Source: Halomonas sp. GT
GTDB taxonomy: Bacteria > Pseudomonadota > Gammaproteobacteria > Pseudomonadales > Halomonadaceae
Assembly: GCF_002082565.1 (NCBI RefSeq)
Contig: NZ_CP020562.1
Span: 992,001 to 1,056,000 of the forward strand
Direction of reading: 5' to 3'
Length of the DNA: 64,000 bases
Part shown: piece after piece, positions 8,328 through 16,359 of the stretch
Position numbering within the stretch: the first letter of the stretch is position 1
Layout of the letters: each line of letters starts with the position of its first letter
Program-made: the position numbers and the translations under genes
The notes under the pieces: model-generated
Told to the model about the DNA's origin: nothing
Seen by the model: only the letters and a program-made list of their open reading frames with translations
Database searches by the model: none

Positions 8328-9332
8328 GTGACGCCATTGAAGAAAAAACGCCCGACATTACAAGATATTGCTGATCGCGTTGACGCGACAAAAATGACCG
8401 TCAGTCGCTGCTTGCGGGACCCTGATACGGTATCGGAAGGGCTTCGCGAACGTATTTTTAGCGTTGCTGAGCAGATTGGCTATATTCCCAATCGGGCACC
8501 AGACCTGCTTTCTCGGGCTACCAGCCACTCTATCGGCGTGTTGGTGCCATCGCTGACCAACCAAGTATTTGCTGATGTCATTGTCGGTATCGAAGCGTAC
8601 ACCGAGCCTGCCGGTTATCACTTGATGCTCTCTCACTACGGTTACAGCCCTGAGCTTGAAGAGCGCAGTTTGGCCTCGCTGCTCTCTTATAATGTGGATG
8701 GCGTCATCTTGTCTGACCGCGATCACACGCCGCGTAGCCTGCGGATGTTGGAGACAGCCGGTATTCCTATTGTGGAAATTATGGATACCCGCCGCCCGCC
8801 ACTACAGCAGGCGGTGGGTTACGATAACGTACAGGCCGCTTACGATATGGTGAGTGAGATGATTCGCCGTGGCAGGCGCCAGGTGATTTATCTGGCTGTG
8901 CGTCTAGATGAACGGACACGCCAGCGCGAGCAAGGCTATCGCCAAGCCATGGAAGAGCAGGGGTTAACACCGATAACGCTTCAGAGCAGTCAGCGCTCTT
9001 CCTATAGTGTTGGGGCGGCGCTTATGCAGGAAATTCAGCGAGATCACCCTGGTGCCGATGGCATTTTCTGCACCAATGATGATGTTGCGGTGGGGGCTTA
9101 CTTTGAGTGTTTACGCCATGGCATTAATGTCCCCGGAAAAATGGCGATTGCCGGGTTTCATGGCCACGATGTTGGCCAGGCGATGACGCCGCGCCTTGCC
9201 AGTGTCATTACACCTCGGCAAGCCATTGGGGAAGTCGCTGCGAAAACGCTATTGTCGCGCATTCGTGGCGAGTTCTCTGAACACCAAGTGATGGATCTGG
9301 GGTATCGAATTGAGGCGGGCAAAACACTTTAG
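8328..9332 (+). CDS. gntR: LacI-family transcriptional regulator, GntR-type gluconate repressor
   Basis: DNA-binding repressor of gluconate genes. N-terminal LacI HTH PTLQDIADRVDATKMTVSRCLRDPDTVS (about residues 9-36) and hinge helix APDLLSRATSHSIGVLVPSL, followed by a periplasmic-binding-protein-like sensor with GIFCTNDDVAVGAYFECLRHGINVPGKMAIAGFHGHDVGQAMTPRLASV, close to E. coli GntR. GTG start. It is encoded just after gntK and has its own gap of 123 bp. The operator at 4497-4512 is the expected target; no second copy is seen upstream of this gene. Confidence 0.9.
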   Translation: MTPLKKKRPTLQDIADRVDATKMTVSRCLRDPDTVSEGLRERIFSVAEQIGYIPNRAPDLLSRATSHSIGVLVPSLTNQVFADVIVGIEAYTEPAGYHLMLSHYGYSPELEERSLASLLSYNVDGVILSDRDHTPRSLRMLETAGIPIVEIMDTRRPPLQQAVGYDNVQAAYDMVSEMIRRGRRQVIYLAVRLDERTRQREQGYRQAMEEQGLTPITLQSSQRSSYSVGAALMQEIQRDHPGADGIFCTNDDVAVGAYFECLRHGINVPGKMAIAGFHGHDVGQAMTPRLASVITPRQAIGEVAAKTLLSRIRGEFSEHQVMDLGYRIEAGKTL

Positions 9333-9438
9333 CCGCTAGGTAGCTGGCGGCGAACCGGCAAACTCGATAGGCTGTTAATTAAAGAGTGGATATTAACCAG
9401 CCATCAAAAAGAATCGCTATAGAAAGCATGAGGCCGCC

Positions 9439-10284
9439 GTGAAAATTACCCAACTCACTGTCTATCCGGTTAAATCCTTAAAGGGAATTAACGTTACTCA
9501 AAGTGAACTCCATGGCCATGGATTGACCTGGGATCGCCGGTGGATGTTAGTGGATACTCAGCAGCGTTTTGTCACCCAGCGCCAGCTACCAGAGCTTGCG
9601 ACCATCGCGGTTGAATTAACCGATCAAGCACTGGTGCTCTCTCACCCCAAGGTAGATCCGATCGCGATTCCCCTTGAAGACCCCCAAGGCAATTTGCGTC
9701 TTGTAAAAGTGTGGAACGACCACTGCAAAGCACTGCCAGAAAGCGACGATGTATCGCACTGGCTGGTGGCGGCGTTAGGTGAACAAGCACAAGGCATCAG
9801 TTTGGTGCGCTTTGCTACAGAGTTTACGCGTTCTGTTGAAGAGGATTTTCTGGCGGGAGGCGAGGCTCATACCTACTTTTCTGATGGCTACCCTTTCCTG
9901 ATAACCACCATCGGCTCTCTGGATGCTTTGAATCAAGCACTTGTTGCCAATGGGCAATCCCCTGTACCGATAAACCGTTTTCGGCCGAATATTGTGATCG
10001 ATTGTGATGATGCCTGGGCAGAGGACCAGTGGGCAACACTCGCGAGCCAGGGGGGCTATGAGCTGACGCTGCGTAAACCCTGTCAGCGCTGCAAAATTAC
10101 CACTGTTGACCAGCAAACGGGCACCGTACCGGAGCAGGCAGAACCACTGAAAACACTGCTTTCACTGAACACTCAGCCCCACCTTAAAGGTGCGCATTTT
10201 GGCCAAAACGCCACGCTAACCCAGGGGCAAGGCAGCATTATTCGTGTGGGGGACGAGGTGGTGTCAACGCGCCGCGAGACCTAA
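9439..10284 (+). CDS. MOSC-domain protein (YcbX/mARC-like molybdenum-cofactor enzyme without ferredoxin domain)
   Basis: A 281-aa protein with the N-terminal MOSC-barrel domain (YPVKSLKGINVTQSELHGHGLTWDRRWMLVD) and the MOSC domain with NRFRPNIVIDCDDAWAEDQW and RKPCQRCKITTVDQQTG; the first Cys of CQRC is the probable molybdenum ligand. Relatives reduce N-hydroxylated compounds such as 6-hydroxylaminopurine. E. coli YcbX has an additional C-terminal 2Fe-2S domain of roughly 90 residues that is missing here, so an external electron donor is expected. GTG start with GAGG upstream. Its 3' end overlaps the convergent EamA gene by 47 bp. Confidence 0.85.
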   Translation: MKITQLTVYPVKSLKGINVTQSELHGHGLTWDRRWMLVDTQQRFVTQRQLPELATIAVELTDQALVLSHPKVDPIAIPLEDPQGNLRLVKVWNDHCKALPESDDVSHWLVAALGEQAQGISLVRFATEFTRSVEEDFLAGGEAHTYFSDGYPFLITTIGSLDALNQALVANGQSPVPINRFRPNIVIDCDDAWAEDQWATLASQGGYELTLRKPCQRCKITTVDQQTGTVPEQAEPLKTLLSLNTQPHLKGAHFGQNATLTQGQGSIIRVGDEVVSTRRET

Positions 10285-11143
10285 ACCTTAATAGCCGGGT
10301 GGCAATGGCGGTACCTGCTAGGGTAATTACCATGCCAGTCACCACTTGAAGGCTAAGCGTCTCATTAAGCAGTAAATACCCCCACAGTAGCGCGCTGACA
10401 GGAATCAAAAAGGTAACGGTTGACGTTGCGGTAGCGCCTGCGCTGGCTAAAAGTCCGAAGTAAAGCAGGAACGCTAGTGTTGTGCTTAGCATCGCCAGCG
10501 CCAGAGCGTTGCCCCACGCGAGCATGCTGACAGGCTCGCTAGGCCAGAGCAGCAGACCAGGTACGAGTAATACCAATGCTGACATCGCGCTGCTACCAGC
10601 CGCCAACACGCGGCTGGGCAGGTGACTCAAGCGGGTTTTCGAGTAGTTACCAGCCAGCCCGTAGCAAAACGTGGCACCGAGTACAGCAACAATAAACCAG
10701 CCGTCACCACCTAGAGTGAAGTCTAGTCGATCAGCAGAAAGTACATACACACCAAACAACGCCAATGCTAACCCTAGATATTGTTGGCGTTGTATGGGCG
10801 TGGCAAAAAAAGCAGCGCCCAATAACGCGGTAAAGATTGGCGTAGTGGCGTTAATAAGTGACGTAAAACCTGCTTCTAAGCGCGTCGTTGCTAAGGCCAG
10901 TAATGAAAAAGGCAGCACATGGTTAATGATGCCTAAAATCAATAACGCCCCTTTATGCTGCCAAATGAGCCTTAGATAGCGCAGGCTCATTAGCAACGGT
11001 ACTAAGAGCAATGCGCCGATGCCCATTCTTATTAGCACGAGCGGGACTGGACCAAACTCCGGTACTGCGACGCGCATAAAAATAAAAGATAGCCCCCATA
11101 GCGAAGACAGCAGTAATAAACGCAGCGCATCAGCCGATGACAT
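10238..11143 (-). CDS. EamA-family (drug/metabolite transporter) inner-membrane permease
   Basis: A 301-aa protein with ten predicted helices in two EamA repeats: LLLLSSLWGLSFIFMRVAVPEFGPVPLVLIRM starts the first and LGATFCYGLAGNYSKTRLSHLP the second. It ends in a basic tail. Members export metabolites or toxic compounds; substrate unknown. The stop region overlaps the MOSC gene on the other strand by 47 bp. Confidence 0.88.
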   Translation of the reverse strand: MSSADALRLLLLSSLWGLSFIFMRVAVPEFGPVPLVLIRMGIGALLLVPLLMSLRYLRLIWQHKGALLILGIINHVLPFSLLALATTRLEAGFTSLINATTPIFTALLGAAFFATPIQRQQYLGLALALFGVYVLSADRLDFTLGGDGWFIVAVLGATFCYGLAGNYSKTRLSHLPSRVLAAGSSAMSALVLLVPGLLLWPSEPVSMLAWGNALALAMLSTTLAFLLYFGLLASAGATATSTVTFLIPVSALLWGYLLLNETLSLQVVTGMVITLAGTAIATRLLRFRSRGALTPPRPPHE

Positions 11144-11390
11144 GAAATGTCCTTAGATTCATTGTGGCAATCATAAGCATAGTGGATGCCATAGTAATGC
11201 TCAGCTTAGCGATAAAGCGTTGGAAAGCGAATACTCTAGATTGCCCGTGCATCAGCATTTGCTAAAAATAGATAATATGTTTGTTAATCTTTGTATCTTT
11301 ACTGATTTGGCGTTGACGCTGTTGCAAGGAAACTCTACTGTCTCGGCCAATTGTGCAGTTAGCATTTTTTTACATTCTTGAGGGAAGGCC

Positions 11391-12179
11391 GTGGATCTCG
11401 CAACGCTAATAGGTTTGGTAGGGGCTGCTGTGTTAGTGGGTGCCTCTGTAATCATGGGCACTTCGCCTGAGGTGTTTATGAACCCGACGGGATTGTTACT
11501 AGTGGTCGGGGGAAGCCTATTTGTTGTGCTGGCAAAGTTTAGTATCACCCAATTTAAATTTGCCTTCAAAGCGGCGGCACGGGCATTTAAATTCCAACTG
11601 CCAAGTGTTCAGGCAAGTATCGATGAGTTAGTTGAGCTAGCGAAAGTTGCCCGCCGTGAAGGAATGATTGCGTTAGAAAATCGAGAGGTAAACTCTCCAT
11701 TTCTTAAAAAAGGCCTGCAAATGTTGGCTGACGGCTACAGTGCCGAAATGATTAAAGACATGATGGAAAAAGAGCGCCTGCTGACGTTGGAGCGAAACGA
11801 AGCCGGTGGCCAAGTATTTTCAGCATTAGGGGAAGTGTCACCTGCGATGGGAATGATCGGCACTTTGGTTGGCTTGGTACAAATGCTCTCTAATATGGGT
11901 GACCCATCTTTAATTGGGCCTGCTATGGCCGTCGCTCTGTTAACGACCTTATATGGGGCAATGATTGCCACCATGATCGCTAATCCGATTGCTCAAAAGC
12001 TGTGGGTACGGATGAATCAGGAAGCCAAAATGCAGGAGCTGTGGATCGACGCGCTGATAGCCATTAAGAGTGATAAAAATCCGCGGGTTCTTGAACAAAT
12101 GCTAACGATCTATTTGCCCCCTGAACATCGTGGCTTAAAAGGTTCAGATGAAACTAGCCCTGCTGGTGAGCGTACGTAA
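11391..12179 (+). CDS. pomA: Flagellar motor stator protein, PomA/MotA type
   Basis: Cytoplasmic-membrane stator subunit that couples ion flow to flagellar rotation. The 262-aa length, four hydrophobic segments (MDLATLIGLVGAAVLVGASVIMG, GLLLVVGGSLFVVLAKF, the pair around EVSPAMGMIGTLVGLVQMLSNM and AVALLTTLYGAMIATMIANPIAQKL) and charged cytoplasmic loop match PomA rather than the longer MotA. GTG start with GAGGGAAG 4-11 bases upstream. The pomB start is 3 bp downstream. No other flagellar genes are in the window. Confidence 0.92.
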   Translation: MDLATLIGLVGAAVLVGASVIMGTSPEVFMNPTGLLLVVGGSLFVVLAKFSITQFKFAFKAAARAFKFQLPSVQASIDELVELAKVARREGMIALENREVNSPFLKKGLQMLADGYSAEMIKDMMEKERLLTLERNEAGGQVFSALGEVSPAMGMIGTLVGLVQMLSNMGDPSLIGPAMAVALLTTLYGAMIATMIANPIAQKLWVRMNQEAKMQELWIDALIAIKSDKNPRVLEQMLTIYLPPEHRGLKGSDETSPAGERT

Positions 12180-12182
12180 TCC

Positions 12183-13019
12183 ATGGCACAAAAACAGACC
12201 AATATTCCTGCCTGGATGGTGACATACGCGGATTTAATGTCGCTGTTGTTATGCTTTTTTGTGTTGCTGTTGTCGTTCGCAGAAATTGATGCTGAAAAGT
12301 TTCGTCGTGTGGCGGAGGAGCTATCAAAAGCCTTCGGCGTTCAGCGCGATGTTGAGGCTACTCAAATCCCGATGGGGACCAGTGCGGTGCTCCAACAGTT
12401 TTCTCCAGCAGTGCCCGACCGAACGCTGTTAGACGAAGTACGCCAACGGACCACGCAGCAGCAGCCACAGCTTGAGTCCATGCGCAGCATGCTTGAAGCA
12501 CAACGGCAGCAGAGAACTCTTCAAGTGGCCGCTAGTCTCGCGGAATTGCTCAAAACATCGTCGTTAGAAGGTGTTGCCGACATTGAGGTGGACCAGTTTC
12601 GTGTGGTTGTTAGGATTTCAGAGCAGGGCACATTCGGCTCCGGTAACGCAGATGTTATGCCCGCGTTTGCTGATTTGTTAGGGGAGCTAGCGGCGGTATT
12701 AGCCGCTGTCACTGGAACGATTTCAATTGAAGGGCATACAGACAACGTGCCTATTCAAACATCTCGGTTTCGAAGCAACTGGGATTTATCCGCGTTACGT
12801 GCGTCTTCTGTTGCGAATGTGCTTGTTGCCACTGAAGAGCTAACGCCTGAGCGCCTGATGATACAAGGCTTCGCTGATACTAGGCCGTTGGCTTCCAATA
12901 ACACGCATGAAGGGCGAGCGAACAATCGTCGTGTTGAAATAAGGATCGATCTTAACGACTCGCTTGAAGAGCGGGGAGAGCGTTCAATTCGTGATCTGGC
13001 TGCGCAATCTGCTCTGTAG
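12183..13019 (+). CDS. pomB: Flagellar motor stator protein, PomB/MotB type with OmpA-like domain
   Basis: Partner of PomA that anchors the stator to peptidoglycan. Short N-terminus, then a single membrane helix PAWMVTYADLMSLLLCFFVLLLSF with the ion-binding aspartate Asp17, a plug/linker region, and a C-terminal OmpA domain (SIEGHTDNVPIQTSRFRSNWDLSALRASSVANVL, GFADTRPLASNNTHEGRANNRRVEIRI). The helix is of the Na+-type YADLMSLLLCFFVLL pattern seen in PomB, so sodium drive is inferred. Confidence 0.92.
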   Translation: MAQKQTNIPAWMVTYADLMSLLLCFFVLLLSFAEIDAEKFRRVAEELSKAFGVQRDVEATQIPMGTSAVLQQFSPAVPDRTLLDEVRQRTTQQQPQLESMRSMLEAQRQQRTLQVAASLAELLKTSSLEGVADIEVDQFRVVVRISEQGTFGSGNADVMPAFADLLGELAAVLAAVTGTISIEGHTDNVPIQTSRFRSNWDLSALRASSVANVLVATEELTPERLMIQGFADTRPLASNNTHEGRANNRRVEIRIDLNDSLEERGERSIRDLAAQSAL

Positions 13020-13143
13020 ACAGTATGCCTACCTAGTAAATTCGGCAGCAGCGATAGAATCAGCTACGCTGATTGAGTTGACGGGCGTAGTGACTGCGTC
13101 CTAAAACGAGATGACGCTAACTATCAGAGGAAAGGAGAACGGA

Positions 13144-13566
13144 ATGGATAGTAAAGCAAGCGCACGTTGGGAAGGTGGACTTAAAGATGGTCAAGGCAAT
13201 GTGGCGACGGAAAGTGGAGCATTGGATGCTGGCTATTCGTTCAAACAGCGCTTTGAAGGGGCTCCCGGCACCAACCCAGAAGAGTTAATTGGCGCTGCCC
13301 ATGCAAGCTGTTTCTCAATGGCGCTCTCCATGATTCTTGGAGAGAAAGGTTTTACCGCTGATGCTATTGATACTAATGCTCGTGTCACGCTTTCACAAAG
13401 TGCTGAAGGCTTCGATATTTCCAGTATTCATTTGGACGTTGTTGCCAGCGTAAGCGGTGCCGATGACGCTGCTTTCCAAGAAGCTGCTGAAACGGCTAAA
13501 GCGAACTGCCCTGTTTCCAAAGTGTTAAATGCTGACATAACAATGGAAGCAACCTTAAAGGGGTGA
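13144..13566 (+). CDS. osmC: Osmotically inducible peroxidase OsmC
   Basis: OsmC-subfamily thiol peroxidase for organic hydroperoxides, cytosolic. KASARWEGGLKDGQGNVATESGALD, FEGAPGTNPEELIGAAHASCFSMALSMIL (first reactive Cys) and KANCPVSKVLNADITMEATL (second Cys) align throughout with E. coli OsmC. The start was set at the ATG preceded by AAAGGAGA at 13131-13138; the frame opens 11 codons earlier at an ATG without a good site. A strong terminator follows. It is the second OsmC-superfamily gene here, after ohr. Confidence 0.93.
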   Translation: MDSKASARWEGGLKDGQGNVATESGALDAGYSFKQRFEGAPGTNPEELIGAAHASCFSMALSMILGEKGFTADAIDTNARVTLSQSAEGFDISSIHLDVVASVSGADDAAFQEAAETAKANCPVSKVLNADITMEATLKG

Positions 13567-13587
13567 TTCGAACGCCAGGTCATGCCG

Positions 13588-13617
13588 AAAAGCGCTGCAG
13601 ACATGCAGCGCTTTTTT
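13588..13617 (+). terminator. Rho-independent terminator of osmC
   Basis: Stem AAAGCGCTGCA / TGCAGCGCTTT with a 4-nt loop ending in a run of T, 22 bp after the osmC stop. Confidence 0.9.
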
Positions 13618-13676
13618 ATGATCTTTTACGAGGAAGCGCAATAGCCGCTTCAGGCACTTATGAAAAGGCGCTTATG

Positions 13677-13704
13677 AAAAGGGCCTTGCGGCTAAGCAAG
13701 GCCC
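13677..13704 (-). terminator. Rho-independent terminator of the PRC-barrel gene
   Basis: On the minus strand GGGCCTTGC / GCAAGGCCC with loop TTAGCC is followed by TTTTC. It lies 54 bp past the stop of the gene at 13758-14219. Confidence 0.85.
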
Positions 13705-13757
13705 TATAGCAGTCGAGTTGAACTTATGTTGGCGAAAGCCACTAGTTAAAACGCGCG

Positions 13758-14219
13758 TTACTCGTCGTCATTTTCGCTGTTATTTAGCTCAGTGTCGCGT
13801 TCTGTTTCATGGTCACTGTCACGATTGTACTCTTCAGCGTTTTTAAGAGCATCTTCGGAAGCGTTTACTGATATGACGTAATCTTCGCTATCTTCGTCCT
13901 TAGTAAGTTCAAGCGAATCCCATTCGATAGCGACATCTTTTTCGCCCATACCAAGGAAGCCACCAACGCCTACAACAACAGCATTAATTTGCCCATCCTC
14001 ATCAATGATTAAATCATTGATGGTGCCAATGTCTTCGTCGTTTTCAACGCTGCTTTTTACTTGATTACCCGTTAGAGAATCTGAGTGGAAAGTTCCTTGC
14101 GGCGCATGGGTCAAATAAGAGGCTTCCATGCCGGTCTGGTTGTCATCACTTGCGTGGGCAACGCCAGCGACTGCAATAAACGTAGGAATAACCAGCGTGC
14201 TGAGAAAAGTCGTTTTCAT
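13758..14219 (-). CDS. Exported PRC-barrel domain protein
   Basis: A 153-aa periplasmic protein: signal peptide residues 1-23 ending VAHA-SDD, then a PRC-barrel (LTGNQVKSSVENDEDIGTINDLIIDEDGQINAVVVGVGGFLGMGEKDVAIEWDSLEL), a VISVNASEDALKNAEEY link and a very acidic tail rich in D, E and N. The GVGGFLGMGEKDVAI run is typical of the bacterial PRC-barrel stress proteins. Exact role unknown. It has its own terminator and a divergent gap of 481 bp to the L,D-transpeptidase gene. Confidence 0.85.
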   Translation of the reverse strand: MKTTFLSTLVIPTFIAVAGVAHASDDNQTGMEASYLTHAPQGTFHSDSLTGNQVKSSVENDEDIGTINDLIIDEDGQINAVVVGVGGFLGMGEKDVAIEWDSLELTKDEDSEDYVISVNASEDALKNAEEYNRDSDHETERDTELNNSENDDE

Positions 14220-14700
14220 CGTTTTGCTCCTTGCATTTTTATAAAGGTATTAACAACTGAGCTGTTAATCCCTAAGTAACGTCGTAGCGATAGACTGATC
14301 GGCGACTTGCTTGCTCCTTGCTAGCCAACTCTACCCGGTAGGTTCCTTGTGCCGGGCGCGCTACTGTTCCTGTTGGTGATGAGTAAAGCCCGGCACGTTG
14401 CTGTGCACAGGCACTTCTAAAGGTAGGTGCTATGCGCTGTATTGCAACGCTAATGAAGAACTCTTAACTAAGATCAATTCAAATCTACATCAGCGTTAAA
14501 CCAGGACGTGTTAGATTTATTAATAAACGTTAAAATCACTCTCAATGAGACGTCTCACCCACATTGGTCGTTGAGGTTGCTGCGACAGTCTGTCGAATTG
14601 ACCCATCTAAACCACTTGTTCATATTCGCACGCAAATTGCCCCACAGCAGCCTGCCCAACAGCAGATAGTGCCTTGGGGTTTTATAATAAAGGAGACCCC
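14220..14700. other. 481-bp intergenic region with two inverted repeats
   Basis: No convincing reading frame. It holds a 9-bp perfect inverted repeat GTGCCGGGC (14349-14357) / GCCCGGCAC (14388-14396) separated by 30 nt, and a 12-bp perfect palindrome TGAGACGTCTCA (14546-14557) about 145 bp ahead of the L,D-transpeptidase start that could be an operator. AAAGGAG at the end is the ribosome site of that gene. Confidence 0.5.
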
Positions 14701-15666
14701 ATGACGTTAACTGAACGGTATCAAACGCTTCGACAGGTTAAAAAATTGTGGGCTAGCAGTGTAGCCCTGGGAGCTTGGCTGTTTGCTTCCAGTGCCGTTG
14801 CCAGTGAAAGTGAGTTACCTAAAGGCCACTTCGTGCTCCCTGATCAAGGGAATATGGTAGGCGAGATGTATACCGTTACGGCAAAAAAAGAGGACACCTT
14901 GCTCGACATTGCCCGTGAGCACAATGTTGGCTATGAAGAGATTCGTATGGCGAATCCGGATACCAGTATTTGGATACCAGGTGAAGGTACCGAGGTGACA
15001 ATTCCCGGCCAATATATTCTGCCAGACGAGCCGCGGACTGGCATTGTGATTAATGTTGCTGAGCTACGGCTCTATTATTATCCAGAGGTGGAAGAGGGCG
15101 AGGCGCCTCGGGTAGAGACGTATCCTATTGGCATTGGTCGTGATGCGTTCAATACGCCGCTGGGCATTACTAAGACCACTATGCGTCTTGAGAACCCTGC
15201 ATGGTATCCACCTGAATCTATTCGCCAAGAAGCTGCTGAGCGCGGTGATCCTGCGCCCGCGGTTGTTCCACCAGGTGAAGATAATCCGTTAGGGCAATAC
15301 GCTATTTTGCTGGATATCCCAGGCTACTTAATTCACGGCACTAATCAGCCAGACGGTATTGGCATGCGCGCTAGCCGGGGCTGTATTCGGATGCACCCAG
15401 AAGACATTGAGTCTGTATTCTGGCGTGTTCCAGTAGGCACGCAGGTCAATATTATCGACTCCCCCATCAAGGTAGGTTGGGGGAGTAACGACAATGCCTA
15501 TGTTCAAGCTTTTACGCCCACGGATGAGCAAAGTTTTGGTATGGAAACGCTGTTAGAAGTGGTTAGCTTAATTGAGGCTCATGAAGGTAATGAGCGCGGC
15601 ATTGATTACGAGCAGGTGCGTAATGTGCTGGAAAAAGCCAATGGCCAAGTTGTTCCACTTAGCTAG
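14701..15666 (+). CDS. L,D-transpeptidase (YkuD) with LysM-like module
   Basis: Periplasmic enzyme that forms 3-3 peptidoglycan cross-links or attaches protein to peptidoglycan. Signal peptide to about residue 33, then a LysM-like fold (YTVTAKKEDTLLDIAREHNVGYEEIRMANPDTSIWIPGEGTEVTIP), then the YkuD domain with conserved HGTNQPDGIGMRASRGCIRM, carrying catalytic His and Cys. This is the ErfK/YbiS/YcfS/YnhG layout. Start at ATG with AAAGGAG 5 bases upstream. Its stop overlaps the convergent response-regulator gene by 8 bp. Confidence 0.92.
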   Translation: MTLTERYQTLRQVKKLWASSVALGAWLFASSAVASESELPKGHFVLPDQGNMVGEMYTVTAKKEDTLLDIAREHNVGYEEIRMANPDTSIWIPGEGTEVTIPGQYILPDEPRTGIVINVAELRLYYYPEVEEGEAPRVETYPIGIGRDAFNTPLGITKTTMRLENPAWYPPESIRQEAAERGDPAPAVVPPGEDNPLGQYAILLDIPGYLIHGTNQPDGIGMRASRGCIRMHPEDIESVFWRVPVGTQVNIIDSPIKVGWGSNDNAYVQAFTPTDEQSFGMETLLEVVSLIEAHEGNERGIDYEQVRNVLEKANGQVVPLS

Positions 15667-16327
15667 GTCGTTCGCTATCAACATGGGGGGCGCTGAGCGA
15701 GGAAACGAGCTCCAGCGCCACCGCTTGTCGCACCAGCTCTGCCAAGTTTGCGGCGTGCATGGCCTTCATGGCTCTTAGTCGATAGACCTCGACGGTTTTA
15801 CCGCTAATCTCCATGTGTTCAGCAATTTCACGACTGGTCATTCCCTCTGCTACATGAGTCACAATGCGCTGCTCTTTTGGGCGTAAGGATTGGTAACGTG
15901 TTCGCAGCATTGCTAACTGCTGCTTAGCGCGTTGCTGTTGATGAGCGTTGCCCAACGCTTGTTGCACGCTGTCAATCAGCTGCTGGTGGTTAAACGGCTT
16001 TTCAATAAAATCAAATGCGCCGTTCTTTAGTGCTGCCACTGCCATGGGTACATCGCCATGCCCCGTCATCATAATGACCGGCAGGGTAGCGCCTTGATCA
16101 ACCAACTGCTGCTGCACTTGAAGACCACTCATTCCTGGCATGCGAACATCAAGCAGCAGTGCGCCGAACTTATCGTGCTGACTCCCTAAGAATTGCTCGC
16201 CGTCATGAAACGCTTGAGCGGTTAATCCGACGGATTCAAGTAACCAAACCAGCGATTCGCGCAATGCTTGATCATCATCAACAACCGCGATGGTGGCGGT
16301 AGACTGTCGTTCAACACTGCTGGTCAT
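15659..16327 (-). CDS. FixJ/NarL-class response regulator
   Basis: A 222-aa two-component regulator. Receiver domain residues 12-125 with acidic pocket VVDDDQ, phospho-acceptor Asp60 in LLLDVRMPGMSG, conserved Thr in MMTGHGD and Lys in IEKPF; C-terminal LuxR-type HTH (LRPKEQRIVTHVAEGMTSREIAEHMEISGKTVEVYRLRAMKAM). This is the FixJ/TtrR/DctR architecture. It follows the sensor kinase by 32 bp on the same strand, so the two form a pair. Target genes are not evident. Confidence 0.92.
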   Translation of the reverse strand: MTSSVERQSTATIAVVDDDQALRESLVWLLESVGLTAQAFHDGEQFLGSQHDKFGALLLDVRMPGMSGLQVQQQLVDQGATLPVIMMTGHGDVPMAVAALKNGAFDFIEKPFNHQQLIDSVQQALGNAHQQQRAKQQLAMLRTRYQSLRPKEQRIVTHVAEGMTSREIAEHMEISGKTVEVYRLRAMKAMHAANLAELVRQAVALELVSSLSAPHVDSERPS

Positions 16328-16359
16328 TACTGGCCCCTGTTAATGCACTGATTGCGCAT

